Both the position numbers and the translations under genes were made by a program. Source: Desulfuromonadaceae bacterium (lineage in GTDB: Bacteria > Desulfobacterota > Desulfuromonadia > Geobacterales > Pseudopelobacteraceae). Taken from it: 64,000 nucleotides of DNA. Location: the NCBI GenBank assembly GCA_028681335.1, contig JAQUIT010000002.1, positions 248,001 through 312,000 of the forward strand, given 5' to 3'. Shown here piece after piece: positions 46,215 through 54,946 of this stretch (positions are counted from its first letter, which is position 1; every line of letters starts with the position of its first letter). The notes under the pieces are model-generated. The model was not told where the DNA came from. It saw only the letters and a program-made list of their open reading frames with translations, and did not search any database.

Positions 46215-46286
46215 ATGCGTACTGTTTTGTTTGTGGATGATGAGCCGTTTCTGCCGATTGTCGAGGAGGTACGTGTCAATGGCTGA
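46215..46286 (+). pseudogene. 23-codon remnant of a receiver domain gene
   Basis: An ATG right after the preceding stop, with GGAGAGATAGG upstream, opens a frame beginning MRTVLFVDDEPFLP, a perfect receiver first strand and acid pocket, then stops with TGA at 46284. The frame overlaps the start of the next gene by 8 nt and contains its ribosome site. It looks like the cut-off start of a third regulator gene, now serving as a leader that couples translation. Confidence 0.55.
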
Positions 46287-47586
46287 TGAGCTGCAACCGG
46301 TAACGGTGCTGTTGGTTGATGATGAAGAAAACATCCTGCGTTCTATCCAGCGTCTGCTTATGGACGAGGATTTTGATGTCGAAACAGCCACTTCGGGTGA
46401 GGCAGCGCTGGAAAAACTGCAGACCCTTGAAAATGTCGGGCTGATAGTTTCTGATCAACGTATGCCGGGTATGAACGGCGCCGAATTCCTCGGGCGTTCA
46501 CAGGAATATGCCCCTCACGCCCAGAGAATTCTGTTGACCGGCTATTCTGATATCAACGCAACGATAGAAGCGATCAACAAGGGGGGGGCCGGGCGCTACC
46601 TCTCGAAACCGTGGGACGACGAAGAGCTCGTGTCGGCGATTCGTCATGCACTCGGGATTTACCGCTTGGGGGTAGAAACACGGCGGCTCAATGAGATCAA
46701 CAATCAACAAAAGGAAGAGCTGGCAGCGTGGAATGCCGGTCTGAAAAAACGCCTGCTGCAGACCGCCGCCACAATCCGCGAACAGCACGAGGCGATCAAA
46801 GGGCTGGATGAAAAAAATATCGCTGCGGTACTGTGTCGTACTTTTGATAATTTTTTTGAGGTGATGGGCGACCGCAACGCAGTGCATGCCCGCACCGTGA
46901 GCATTCTGGTGACCGATGTTGCCCGTAAAATGGGTCTTGATGCCGAAACTGTTGCCCTGTTCAGACTTGCGGCTCTTCTGCACGACGCCGGCAAATTCGG
47001 CACCCTTTCGCATATGATGCATAAGCATCTGGAGGATATGTCCGAAAGCGAACTGAATGATTACCGGCAGCATCCGGCACGGGGTGAGGAGATGTTCTCC
47101 AAAGTTGAAGAGTTAGCCGGTATTCTGCCGTTGGTTCGCGGACACCATGAGGCTTTTGACGGCAGCGGTTTCCCCGATGGGCTACGGGGTGAAGCAATTC
47201 CACTTGGGGCACGCCTTATTGCAATTGCGGATTACATTGAAGAGGCGGCTCATTCGGTTGATCAAAATCGCGCCGACTATGCTCTTATGAGTGTTAAATA
47301 TCGAGGTGGAGTACAGTTCGACCCGCAACTGGTCTCCAGTTTTCAGGCTATCACCAATCTTGTGTATTACGAAGGGAGGAAAGCCGGTACGGTTGCTGAA
47401 GTGGAAGTTGGACCGGCAGAGCTGATATCCGGTATGACCATTGCCCGTGATGTGGAGAGCGGCGGCGGTGTCCTGCTCATGCAGCGGGGAAATGTCCTGG
47501 ATGCTGCCGGGATCGCGCTGATTCGCAGCCATTACCGCAAGAACCCGCCAGCGCACGGCGTTTTTGTGCAGCTTTTGGAAGACTAG
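46279..47586 (+). CDS. receiver-HD-GYP domain response regulator
   Basis: A 435-residue RpfG-like protein. Receiver (10-125) with Asp59; coiled linker; HD-GYP domain with His235-Asp236 (LLHDAGK), HHE (289-291) and DGSGFP (294-299). The metal ligands look intact, but Phe replaces Tyr of GYP. HD-GYP proteins hydrolyse cyclic di-GMP, so this is likely the output that lowers the second messenger. After the HD domain are about 110 residues, including an AGxALI segment. ATG at 46279 behind GAGGAGGT. Confidence 0.88.
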   Translation: MADELQPVTVLLVDDEENILRSIQRLLMDEDFDVETATSGEAALEKLQTLENVGLIVSDQRMPGMNGAEFLGRSQEYAPHAQRILLTGYSDINATIEAINKGGAGRYLSKPWDDEELVSAIRHALGIYRLGVETRRLNEINNQQKEELAAWNAGLKKRLLQTAATIREQHEAIKGLDEKNIAAVLCRTFDNFFEVMGDRNAVHARTVSILVTDVARKMGLDAETVALFRLAALLHDAGKFGTLSHMMHKHLEDMSESELNDYRQHPARGEEMFSKVEELAGILPLVRGHHEAFDGSGFPDGLRGEAIPLGARLIAIADYIEEAAHSVDQNRADYALMSVKYRGGVQFDPQLVSSFQAITNLVYYEGRKAGTVAEVEVGPAELISGMTIARDVESGGGVLLMQRGNVLDAAGIALIRSHYRKNPPAHGVFVQLLED

Positions 47587-47589
47587 CCA

Positions 47590-48243
47590 ATGATCGAATT
47601 TGATGAACAAAGTAAGCGGCTGGTGCTCAAGCTGGTCTACTACGGCCCGGCGCTTTCCGGCAAAACCACCAACCTGCTGATGCTCCACGACCAGCTGTCT
47701 CTTGACGGCCGTGGTGAGTTAATGCTGCTGGACACCACTGAAGACCGGACGATCTATTTTGATCTGCTGCCGTTCTTCTATGTTGCGCCATCGGGAATGA
47801 AGATCAAGCTCAAGGTGTACACCGTGCCGGGGCAGGTTCGCCATGATGCCACGCGCAAGGCTGTGCTGCAGCGGGCCGACGGGGTGGTGTTTGTCGCTGA
47901 TTCACTGGCTTCGCAAATGTCGGTTAATTTCGAGAGTTTTGACAATCTGGAGAAAAACCTCGCTCTGGTGGGACTCTCCATTGAGCGGCTGCCGCTCGTG
48001 GTGCAGTTCAATAAACGCGACCTGCCGGATATTGTTGCGGAGGATGAGGTTCGTCGCGCCTGGGGACCGTCCGGACTGCCGGTCTTCATGGCATCGGCCC
48101 TCAAAGGGTGGGGGGTGCTGGAAACATTTCAGACAGTGCTGGGCCTGACGTTCGATGCCGTTAACGCCCGTCATGGTTTGACGGCGCGATTCGGGGTCGA
48201 GCGGGAAGCATTTTTGGCGGAAATACTCAGGGTGCAACAATGA
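47590..48243 (+). CDS. MglA-like small GTPase
   Basis: A 217-residue Ras-like GTPase. P-loop GPALSGKTT (19-27), Arg53-Thr54 of switch I, TVPGQ (78-82) in place of Ras DTAGQ, and NKRD (141-144). TVPGQ and the Arg/Gln pair at 53 and 82 correspond to MglA of Myxococcus as I recall it, where it sets polarity and drives pilus and gliding motors. No MglB (roadblock GAP) gene is visible next to it. Compared with MglA the C-terminus is about 20 residues longer. Overlaps kinase 4 by 4 bp. Confidence 0.85.
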   Translation: MIEFDEQSKRLVLKLVYYGPALSGKTTNLLMLHDQLSLDGRGELMLLDTTEDRTIYFDLLPFFYVAPSGMKIKLKVYTVPGQVRHDATRKAVLQRADGVVFVADSLASQMSVNFESFDNLEKNLALVGLSIERLPLVVQFNKRDLPDIVAEDEVRRAWGPSGLPVFMASALKGWGVLETFQTVLGLTFDAVNARHGLTARFGVEREAFLAEILRVQQ

Positions 48244-49556
48244 ATACAAGCAAGCCGCAGGTTACCTTTGTTGTCGGTGAAGACAGGCGGCTGTGCGAAA
48301 TAATCTCCCGTACCGAGATCGAACCGCTGCTGCGTAGCCTGGTCAAGGCAGGCCCGGCGTGGGCAGCTGTGCTGGACGAGGAAAGACTGCCTCTCTGTCG
48401 CCTGGGAGATGACAGGCCGTTTGAACAGCTTGTCGAAATTCATCACAAACTTCTCGTGGAAGGCGAACCGCAGGGAATGCTGGTGATTGCGTTTGACCCT
48501 GCGACCTGCGGCGCTGCCGAGCCACTGGCGCTGCTGGCCCGCGATGCCCTGCAGCTGACGGTCACGAACAACCTCAAGCGGATGTTGACAACTGAAATGC
48601 ATACCAGTGTCGTGCAGGAGTCGTACGATCAGCTGGTTGAGACAAACCGGTGTCTCGAAGAGTCTGAAAAACGCTATCGTGAATTGGCTCTGCAGTTGGA
48701 ACAAAAAGTAGAGGAGCGGACCGCAGAGCTTCAGAAAGCATACAGCCGCATGCTGCAACAGGAAAAACTGGCGGCGGTCGGCAGTCTGGCGGCCGGTATG
48801 GCGCACGAGATAAACAATCCCAACGGGTTTGTCCGTAGCAACCTGACGACGCTGCGCAAATATGTTGATCGTATGAAAGAAATGCTCAACCACTATCAGC
48901 TGATGATCACTGCTAATACCCCGCTTCAGCAACTGCATGAGGAAACGGAGCAACTCCGACGTACATTAAAGTTAGATGTCATTTTCCTAGATACGGCGGC
49001 ATTGCTGGAACAGTCCATTGAGGGGACTGATCGAATCGCCCGGATTGTTGCAGACCTGAAGGCTTTCTCCCATGTGGATGAAAGAGGCGATTCAGATGCC
49101 GATTTGAATATGGAGTTAAAACGGGTGCTTGCTGTATTGGAGTCGCAAATTCCGCCTGAAACGGTGATTGTGCAAGAACTTCAGCCGCTGTCGCTGGTTG
49201 GCTGCAATCCGGGGTTACTCTCGCAGGCTTTTTTAAACGTTATTCAGAACGCCATCCAGTCCCGCAGCGAAGGCCTCCACTTAAAGCTCTCCAGCGAATG
49301 CAAGGATAATGAAATTGTCATACGTATTGCCGACAACGGCTGCGGTATTGCGGCGGCCAACATCACGCGTGTCTTTGAGCCCTTTTTTACGACGCGCGAA
49401 GTGGGGTGCGGCACCGGGATGGGGTTGACGGTCGCCCGTGAAATTGTCAGAGGGATTGGAGGAAGCATAGAGATTGATTCCCTGGAGGGTTCGGGGACGA
49501 CCGTGACGATACGTGTGCCACTCGGAAAAAATAACGACATGCGGCAGAAAAGGTAA
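48240..49556 (+). CDS. soluble histidine kinase, HEINNP type (4)
   Basis: A 438-residue cytoplasmic kinase. The first 115 residues form a small domain without clear family, possibly PAS- or GAF-like (HHKLLVEGEPQGMLVIAFDPATC), then a coiled coil (about 125-165), His189 in GMAHEINNPNGF and an ATPase domain with GCGTGMGLTV. It diverges more from the other three kinases. Position between the MglA-like gene and the REC-ATPase fusion, with a start in the MglA stop codon, suggests it acts on the fusion protein. Confidence 0.88.
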   Translation: MNTSKPQVTFVVGEDRRLCEIISRTEIEPLLRSLVKAGPAWAAVLDEERLPLCRLGDDRPFEQLVEIHHKLLVEGEPQGMLVIAFDPATCGAAEPLALLARDALQLTVTNNLKRMLTTEMHTSVVQESYDQLVETNRCLEESEKRYRELALQLEQKVEERTAELQKAYSRMLQQEKLAAVGSLAAGMAHEINNPNGFVRSNLTTLRKYVDRMKEMLNHYQLMITANTPLQQLHEETEQLRRTLKLDVIFLDTAALLEQSIEGTDRIARIVADLKAFSHVDERGDSDADLNMELKRVLAVLESQIPPETVIVQELQPLSLVGCNPGLLSQAFLNVIQNAIQSRSEGLHLKLSSECKDNEIVIRIADNGCGIAAANITRVFEPFFTTREVGCGTGMGLTVAREIVRGIGGSIEIDSLEGSGTTVTIRVPLGKNNDMRQKR

Positions 49557-49559
49557 ATC

Positions 49560-52013
49560 ATGAGCAAATATGCTGAACTCTTCAAATCCATGAGCGGACA
49601 GGGAGCGGCCGCTGAATCGTGTGACGTGAGTGCCGCGATGGATACCGCCGCGTCTGCCGAGCAGGGCTTTACGCTCCTTTTCGTCGATGATGAAGAAAAT
49701 GTCCTCAACGCCCTGCGCCGTATTTTTCTCGAGGAAAACTACACGATCCTGACGGCGACATCCGGGCAGAGGGCGCTTGATATTCTGGCCCAACAGCCGG
49801 TGCAGCTCATTATCAGTGACCACCGCATGCCGGGCATGTCCGGCGCTGAACTGCTCAAGGCCGTACGTGAAAAGTATCATGATACCATTCGCATTATGTT
49901 AACCGGCTATGCCGACGTCAGCTCCATCATGGGGGCCGTCAAGGAAGGTGCTGTCTATAAGTTCATCACCAAGCCCTGGAACGATGAGGATCTCCGTTTG
50001 ACCGTGTCGCTGGCTTTACAGCAATACGTCCTGATGCATGAAAATCGCAACCTGAAAGAGCTGGCGCGCCAGCAACAGAGCAAAATCAAAAGTTATGCCG
50101 GTCTGTTTGAGCAGAACCGGGGGATGCTCGGTGATATCCTCGTCAAGGCCGGATCGATCAGCCTCCAGGAGCTTGATTGTGCCCGTAAACAGAAGGAGAG
50201 CAGTGAGTTTCTCGGCGACTTCTTTGTCAGAACAGGCCTCCTGACCGAGTCAGGAATAGTCGCAGCGCTGCAAAAACATCTTGGAGTTGAATTCATTGAT
50301 CTGCGGGAGGTGAATATCCCCCCGAATGTCGCCCGTTGCCTGCCAAGGGAACTCTGCGAAAAAAGCCGCCTGGTGCCGGTCAGGCTCGATGGCAGCGCGC
50401 TGACGATAGCGATGGCCGATCCCTCCGATATCATCACCTGTGACAATATCGGCCGGGTCACCGGGTTGCGAGTCGTGCCGCTGTTGTCCGCGGCCTCCCA
50501 GATTGTTGAAAAGATCGTTCAGGCGTGGGCCGACGCCGACGGGAGCACTCTGGACGATTTCGGCGATCTTGAGCCGCTCGATGAAATCGATATCGTGCTG
50601 GAGGATGAGGTTGAAGAAGCGACTGTCGAGGAGCTGATCGGCTCATCCAAGGTGCCGCCGGTTATCCGTATCGTCAATGCGGTCATCCTGGAGGCGATCC
50701 GTTATGGGGCCAGCGACATCCACATCGAGGCCAAGACCAAATATACCGTCATCCGCTACCGTATCGACGGCATGCTGCATTCCAAGATCAAAATACCGTC
50801 AGACCTCCACCCGGCGGTCATCTCGCGCCTGAAAATACTGGCAAAGATGGATATTTCCGAGCGCCGCCGCCCCCAGGACGGGCGCATTACCGTGAAGGCC
50901 GGCACCCGTATCGTCGATATGCGCGTTTCGTCGCTCCCGACCATCAACGGTGAAAAAATCGTCATGCGCATCCTGGACAAAAGCGCCTCGATCAAGCGGC
51001 TGGATGAGTTGGGTGTGCTGGAGCATGATTATCAGCGCCTCTCGGTCATCAGCAAAAAACCGCAGGGGGTCATCATCGCCACCGGACCGACCGGCAGCGG
51101 CAAGACCACCATGCTGTATTCACTGCTGTCGGCCATGATGAATCCGAGCAAGAACTTTGAGACCATTGAGGAGCCGGTCGAATATTTTCTGGAAGAGGCC
51201 AACCAGGTGGCGATCCATGAAAAGATCGGCCTTTCGTTTGCCCAGGTCCTGCGGGCCACCCTCCGCCAGGATCCGGACGTGATCCTGGTGGGGGAGATTC
51301 GTGACGTGGAGACAGCAGACGTCGCGTTCAAGGCGGCGCTTACCGGTCACATGGTGCTGTCGACGCTGCATACCAACAGCGCCGTTGCCTCCATTACCCG
51401 CCTGATGGACATGGGGATCAAGCCGTACATAATCGCGTCGGCCCTTGAGGGGGTCATTGCCCAGCGGTTGGTGCGCAAGATCTGTGACGGCTGCCGCACC
51501 CCGGTGCCGCCCGACCGGGAGCTTATGGCTCTGCTCCACTTGCCTCCCGACTTCTTCAGTGGCGACGTCTTTGTGGGGACCGGTTGCCCCCAGTGCAACA
51601 ACAGCGGCTACCGTGGCCGGATCGGGGTGTACGAGCTGTTCGTGATGAACGATGACTTCCGTCAGATGGTCAGCACCAACTACAAGGAATCTGAACTGCT
51701 GGCCCTTGCCCGTGCCAACGGCATGCGCATCCTGCTGGAGGATGGTTTGGAAAAGGTGCGCCACGGCATGACGACACTGGAGGAGGTGCTACGGGTCATC
51801 GGGCCGATGGTGCGCATGGAGAGAACGTGTGAACATTGCAGTGCGACCATTGACTCCAAGTTCCTTTTCTGCCCCCATTGCGGCACATTCCGTCACAACT
51901 GCTGCACCTCGTGCCGCATGCCGCTTGAGGAGTCCTGGGTTGTCTGCCCGTTCTGCGGTATCGGGCGGGAAGCGAAGGCTGACGTACTACCTATTCAAGG
52001 AGCACTACCATGA
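49560..52013 (+). CDS. receiver-PilB/GspE ATPase fusion with terminal zinc ribbons
   Basis: An 817-residue protein with an uncommon order. A receiver (about 38-155, Asp87 in LIISDHRMPGMSG). A MshEN/GspE N-terminal region (about 175-330) with the LGDILVKAG and LGDFFVRTG repeats that bind cyclic di-GMP in MshE. A secretion ATPase with Walker A GPTGSGKTT (509-517), Walker B region VILVGEIRD (574-582), His box STLHTNSA and the C642/C645/C676/C679 zinc motif. After residue 757 come two more zinc ribbons (C757/C760/C771/C774, then C781 or C782/C785/C797/C800). It probably powers a type IV pilus-like or type II secretion-like machine under phosphorylation and cyclic di-GMP control. Confidence 0.88.
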   Translation: MSKYAELFKSMSGQGAAAESCDVSAAMDTAASAEQGFTLLFVDDEENVLNALRRIFLEENYTILTATSGQRALDILAQQPVQLIISDHRMPGMSGAELLKAVREKYHDTIRIMLTGYADVSSIMGAVKEGAVYKFITKPWNDEDLRLTVSLALQQYVLMHENRNLKELARQQQSKIKSYAGLFEQNRGMLGDILVKAGSISLQELDCARKQKESSEFLGDFFVRTGLLTESGIVAALQKHLGVEFIDLREVNIPPNVARCLPRELCEKSRLVPVRLDGSALTIAMADPSDIITCDNIGRVTGLRVVPLLSAASQIVEKIVQAWADADGSTLDDFGDLEPLDEIDIVLEDEVEEATVEELIGSSKVPPVIRIVNAVILEAIRYGASDIHIEAKTKYTVIRYRIDGMLHSKIKIPSDLHPAVISRLKILAKMDISERRRPQDGRITVKAGTRIVDMRVSSLPTINGEKIVMRILDKSASIKRLDELGVLEHDYQRLSVISKKPQGVIIATGPTGSGKTTMLYSLLSAMMNPSKNFETIEEPVEYFLEEANQVAIHEKIGLSFAQVLRATLRQDPDVILVGEIRDVETADVAFKAALTGHMVLSTLHTNSAVASITRLMDMGIKPYIIASALEGVIAQRLVRKICDGCRTPVPPDRELMALLHLPPDFFSGDVFVGTGCPQCNNSGYRGRIGVYELFVMNDDFRQMVSTNYKESELLALARANGMRILLEDGLEKVRHGMTTLEEVLRVIGPMVRMERTCEHCSATIDSKFLFCPHCGTFRHNCCTSCRMPLEESWVVCPFCGIGREAKADVLPIQGALP

Positions 52014-52567
52014 AAAACAGAATTCTGCTGGTTGATGACGAGTCTAATGTGCTATCCGCTCTGAAACGGGCCCTTTTTGATGAGCCTTTGGACATCGTCT
52101 CCGTAACCAGTGCGGAAGAAGCGCTTGAAATTATGGCAAAGGACTCTTTCAAGGTCGTCGTGTCGGATGAGCGGATGATTGGTATGCAAGGGGCTGAATT
52201 TCTCGCTCAGGTGCGAGCAGTGTACCCGCATACGATCCGCATCATGCTGACCGGGCATGCCACTCTGGAAGCCGCGATGAAAGCGGTAAACGAAGGGGAA
52301 ATATATCGCTTCTTTGCGAAGCCGTGGGATGACCAGAACCTGAAGTTCGCCATCCGTAGTGCCGTTGAAAAGTATGACCTGGAAGCCGAGAACCGGAGGC
52401 TGCTTGATACAGTGAAGCAGCAGTCTCTTGAAATCAAGGTCCTGGAAAAACGCTATCCCGGGATAAGCAGGGTAGAAAAAGATGGTAGCGGGGTCTTTGT
52501 GCTGCCGGATATTTCAGATGCCGAAATTGCCTCGATGCTGGCCGAGTGCGAGAAGGAAGTGTGTTGA
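52010..52567 (+). CDS. single-domain response regulator with short helical tail
   Basis: A 185-residue protein. Receiver domain (1-122) with VDDE acids, Asp53 (VVVSDERMIGMQG) and the RFFAKPWDD segment; then about 60 residues of coiled coil and acidic tail (DISDAEIASMLAECEKE). No DNA-binding or enzyme domain. Start overlaps the ATPase stop by 4 bp. Like CheY or FrzZ, it could be a phosphate sink or a diffusible output. Last gene of the cluster; no clear terminator follows. Confidence 0.88.
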   Translation: MKNRILLVDDESNVLSALKRALFDEPLDIVSVTSAEEALEIMAKDSFKVVVSDERMIGMQGAEFLAQVRAVYPHTIRIMLTGHATLEAAMKAVNEGEIYRFFAKPWDDQNLKFAIRSAVEKYDLEAENRRLLDTVKQQSLEIKVLEKRYPGISRVEKDGSGVFVLPDISDAEIASMLAECEKEVC

Positions 52568-52694
52568 TACAGGCGGTAGCTGCCATGAAGACGGTTCTGC
52601 GATAACGAACGGTGGAAGTGTAAGCGGAAACGTCTTGTGATGCCCTGATTCGGGCTGCTTTGCCGCTACAAATTAAAACAAAAGGAGTTTTACC

Positions 52695-53390
52695 ATGAAT
52701 GGACTTGAAACATCGTATACCCACCCCGCAACACAGGTAGTCGTAAGGCAGAATGCCCTCGTCCGGCAGGTTTATGCCTGGATGGGCGTCGGACTCGCCA
52801 TAACAGCCTTCATGGCGCTTGTCACGCTTTCATCCCCGACGATTCTCGATGCTGTTTTAGGCAACAGGCTGGTATTCTATGGACTGATGATTGGAGAACT
52901 GGCTCTGGTGTTTACCCTCTCAGGTGCCATCAACAAGCTGAGTGCTGCGACGGCAACGCTCATTTTTGTTGCCTATTCGGCACTTAACGGCATCACGCTT
53001 TCCACTATCGCGCTGGTTTACACCGCCGACTCGATTACCTCCACCTTTGTGACCACCGCAGGAATGTTCGGGGCGATGAGTCTCTATGGCTACATGACCA
53101 AACGTGATCTGACGTCATGGGGTAATTTTCTTTTCATGGGACTGATCGGCGTGGTGATCGCATCGGTTGTTAATATCTTTGTCGGCAGCAGCACGGTCTC
53201 CTGGGTTATCTCCGGCATCGGCGTGATTGTCTTTACCGGACTGACCGCTTACGACACCAACAAAATCAAAATTATGGCGGCCCAGGGAACAGAGGGGAGA
53301 AAACCTGCCATTCTCGGCGCACTGACCCTCTATCTCGATTTTATCAATCTTTTCCTCATGCTGCTGAGGTTCACCGGTAACAGGCGCTAA
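52695..53390 (+). CDS. Bax inhibitor-1/YccA family membrane protein
   Basis: A 231-residue inner membrane protein with seven hydrophobic helices and the family's C-terminal signature TGLTAYDTNKIK and ALTLYLDFINLFLMLLR. Members (YccA, YbhL, YetJ) have been described as calcium channels or FtsH modulators. The start has AAAGGAG at good spacing. A single gene between the signalling set and a GNAT gene. Confidence 0.9.
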   Translation: MNGLETSYTHPATQVVVRQNALVRQVYAWMGVGLAITAFMALVTLSSPTILDAVLGNRLVFYGLMIGELALVFTLSGAINKLSAATATLIFVAYSALNGITLSTIALVYTADSITSTFVTTAGMFGAMSLYGYMTKRDLTSWGNFLFMGLIGVVIASVVNIFVGSSTVSWVISGIGVIVFTGLTAYDTNKIKIMAAQGTEGRKPAILGALTLYLDFINLFLMLLRFTGNRR

Positions 53391-53472
53391 GTCAAACGTC
53401 CCGGTTTGCTGCCGCCTGCGTCGGTGGCCGGACAGCCCCGCGCGGTAAAGCTCCCGGAACGGAGGCAGAGGA

Positions 53473-54066
53473 ATGGTCATTAAAGAGGAGCTACTGACAG
53501 GAGCGGCTGTGGAAGCCGCTCTGGAAACATTGGCGTCGCTACGGATCACCATTTTTCGGGAATATCCCTATCTGTACGACGGTCAGCGCGAAGAAGAGCT
53601 GAGCTACCTGCGTCTCTATACCGCTGCGGATGCCTGCATCATCACCGCAAGCGATTCCGGGGCTGTGGTGGGGGCGGCAAGCGGTATTCCCCTCTGCCGT
53701 GAGCAGCAGGAGATGCTTGAGCCGTTTAACGGCACCGCTTACCCGCTGGATGAACTCTATTATGTGGGTGAGGTGCTCTTTCTGCCGGCTTACCGTAACT
53801 GCGGTCTGGGGGTGCGGCTGCTGGAACGTGTCGAGGAGTATGTCCGCACCTGCGGGAAATACCGCTATGTGACCTGTGCCACCATAGTGAGGCCGGACAA
53901 TCACCCGTTGCGCCCCGAAAACTATGTGCCGATCGAGAGGTTCCTTGATCGTACGGGATTTATCAAGCTTCATGGCGTTGCAACACGCTTCACCTGGAAG
54001 GAAAACGACGGCACCAAACGCGAGCATCCGATGCAATTCTGGGTAAAGGAGCTGCGCTGCAGATGA
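53473..54066 (+). CDS. GNAT-family acetyltransferase
   Basis: A 197-residue protein with the GNAT fold: beta-bulge segment ELYYVGEVLFLPAYRNCGLGVRLLERVEEY, where the acetyl-CoA loop is RNCGLGVRL, and a C-terminal RFTWKE region. The N-terminal half has FREYPYLYDGQREEELSYL, a mark of a subgroup often found in proteobacteria. Substrate unknown. GGAGGCAGAGG precedes the ATG. Confidence 0.78.
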   Translation: MVIKEELLTGAAVEAALETLASLRITIFREYPYLYDGQREEELSYLRLYTAADACIITASDSGAVVGAASGIPLCREQQEMLEPFNGTAYPLDELYYVGEVLFLPAYRNCGLGVRLLERVEEYVRTCGKYRYVTCATIVRPDNHPLRPENYVPIERFLDRTGFIKLHGVATRFTWKENDGTKREHPMQFWVKELRCR

Positions 54067-54140
54067 TGCCGTGGCGTTGATGATGTTGCTCGGGAAATGT
54101 GGGGGGATATGGCAGAAGCGTGGGGGGGAACTGCTCAGGC

Positions 54141-54485
54141 TCAGATGTTGCGGCCCGGCCCGGCAACAGTTTTTTTAGTGGTCTGTTCCGCGTTTCTTCG
54201 TTTGCTGCGATAGCCGTCCTGTTGATTTCTTAATTCCATGAAGCGAGACTCTGCATCGTTCATGACAACCGCCTGCATGGCACCCGCCCTCTCTTCGTAG
54301 TCCAGTTTTTTTCTTTTGCCTGTTCGCGGTGCTTTCCTTGTGTTTTTCGTGGCACCTGCCGGAGAAACCGGGTCCGGGCCGGAGCAGACGATCTCAAATT
54401 TTTCGCTTGTATCCGTGATTATACAATCGGCATAGACCGAGCACGGCATGACCGCAAGCATTATAAAAACAGAGAGACTTTTCAT
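54141..54485 (-). CDS. small exported basic protein of unknown function
   Basis: A 114-residue protein. Signal peptide to about residue 19 (cleavage after VYA), one pair of cysteines (Cys21 and Cys34) that may form a disulfide, then a Lys/Arg-rich middle and a coiled, charged C-terminus (MNDAESRFMELRNQQ). AAAGGA lies upstream. No family recognised. Presence of a signal peptide and codon use support a real gene. Confidence 0.55.
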   Translation of the reverse strand: MKSLSVFIMLAVMPCSVYADCIITDTSEKFEIVCSGPDPVSPAGATKNTRKAPRTGKRKKLDYEERAGAMQAVVMNDAESRFMELRNQQDGYRSKRRNAEQTTKKTVAGPGRNI

Positions 54486-54660
54486 CTTTGATGCCTATCC
54501 TTTGTTCTGGGGCTGCGTGTTATTCTTGCCTTGTCTGTTGCTTTGGCTTTGCTGCTGTGGCGGTGAAGCGGCAGCTTACCGTTTCGCTGACAGCGTGCAC
54601 AGGATATTACCATACTTCTCCATAATGGACTGAAATCGCATACTTTGCAATGATGTCGTG

Positions 54661-54698
54661 TGGCGGTAAACAGGGATGACTCGTCCTGTTTACCGCCA
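54661..54698. terminator. perfect 14-bp stem, probable terminator
   Basis: TGGCGGTAAACAGG (54661-54674) and its inverse complement (54685-54698) flank a 10-nt loop, followed on the plus strand by TTTTG. It isolates the exporter operon from upstream transcription. Confidence 0.65.
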
Positions 54699-54817
54699 TT
54701 TTGACGCGGTGTCATCCGTGGTAGTGGTAAAAGGTATGGCCGCTTCGGTACGCCCGGCGGCGAGAAACCATCTCAGCGGATTTCTTTCCGAAGAGTGTTT
54801 TGGTGCTGTACACGTCA

Positions 54818-54845
54818 TTGAACTGTGACTGAGCAATGGTATCAT
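54818..54845 (+). promoter_or_regulatory. possible sigma-70 promoter of the exporter operon
   Basis: TTGAAC (54818-54823), 16-nt spacer, TATCAT (54840-54845). Start would be near 54852, about 95 nt before the TolC-family gene. A similar TATCATTGTAC string occurs at 3649. Confidence 0.4.
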
Positions 54846-54946
54846 TGTACGTACTATGCTGATTTATCCGTGTGGTCTCACCGGGGATTGAACAGGTTTA
54901 CAGTGCTTGAGTACACGTCAACAGACGTGGCCAGAGGGAAACGGAT

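Larger units (their letters stand above)
54486..54946. other. intergenic region upstream of the exporter operon
   Basis: 461 nt. It contains the hairpin at 54661-54698 and a promoter for the exporter at 54818-54845. No convincing coding frame or regulator gene is present; short overlapping frames on both strands have no ribosome site. Confidence 0.6.

Noticed and set aside
54448-54633. 61-codon plus-strand hydrophobic frame
   Set aside because: Starts inside the complementary strand of the small exported protein gene and lacks a ribosome site.
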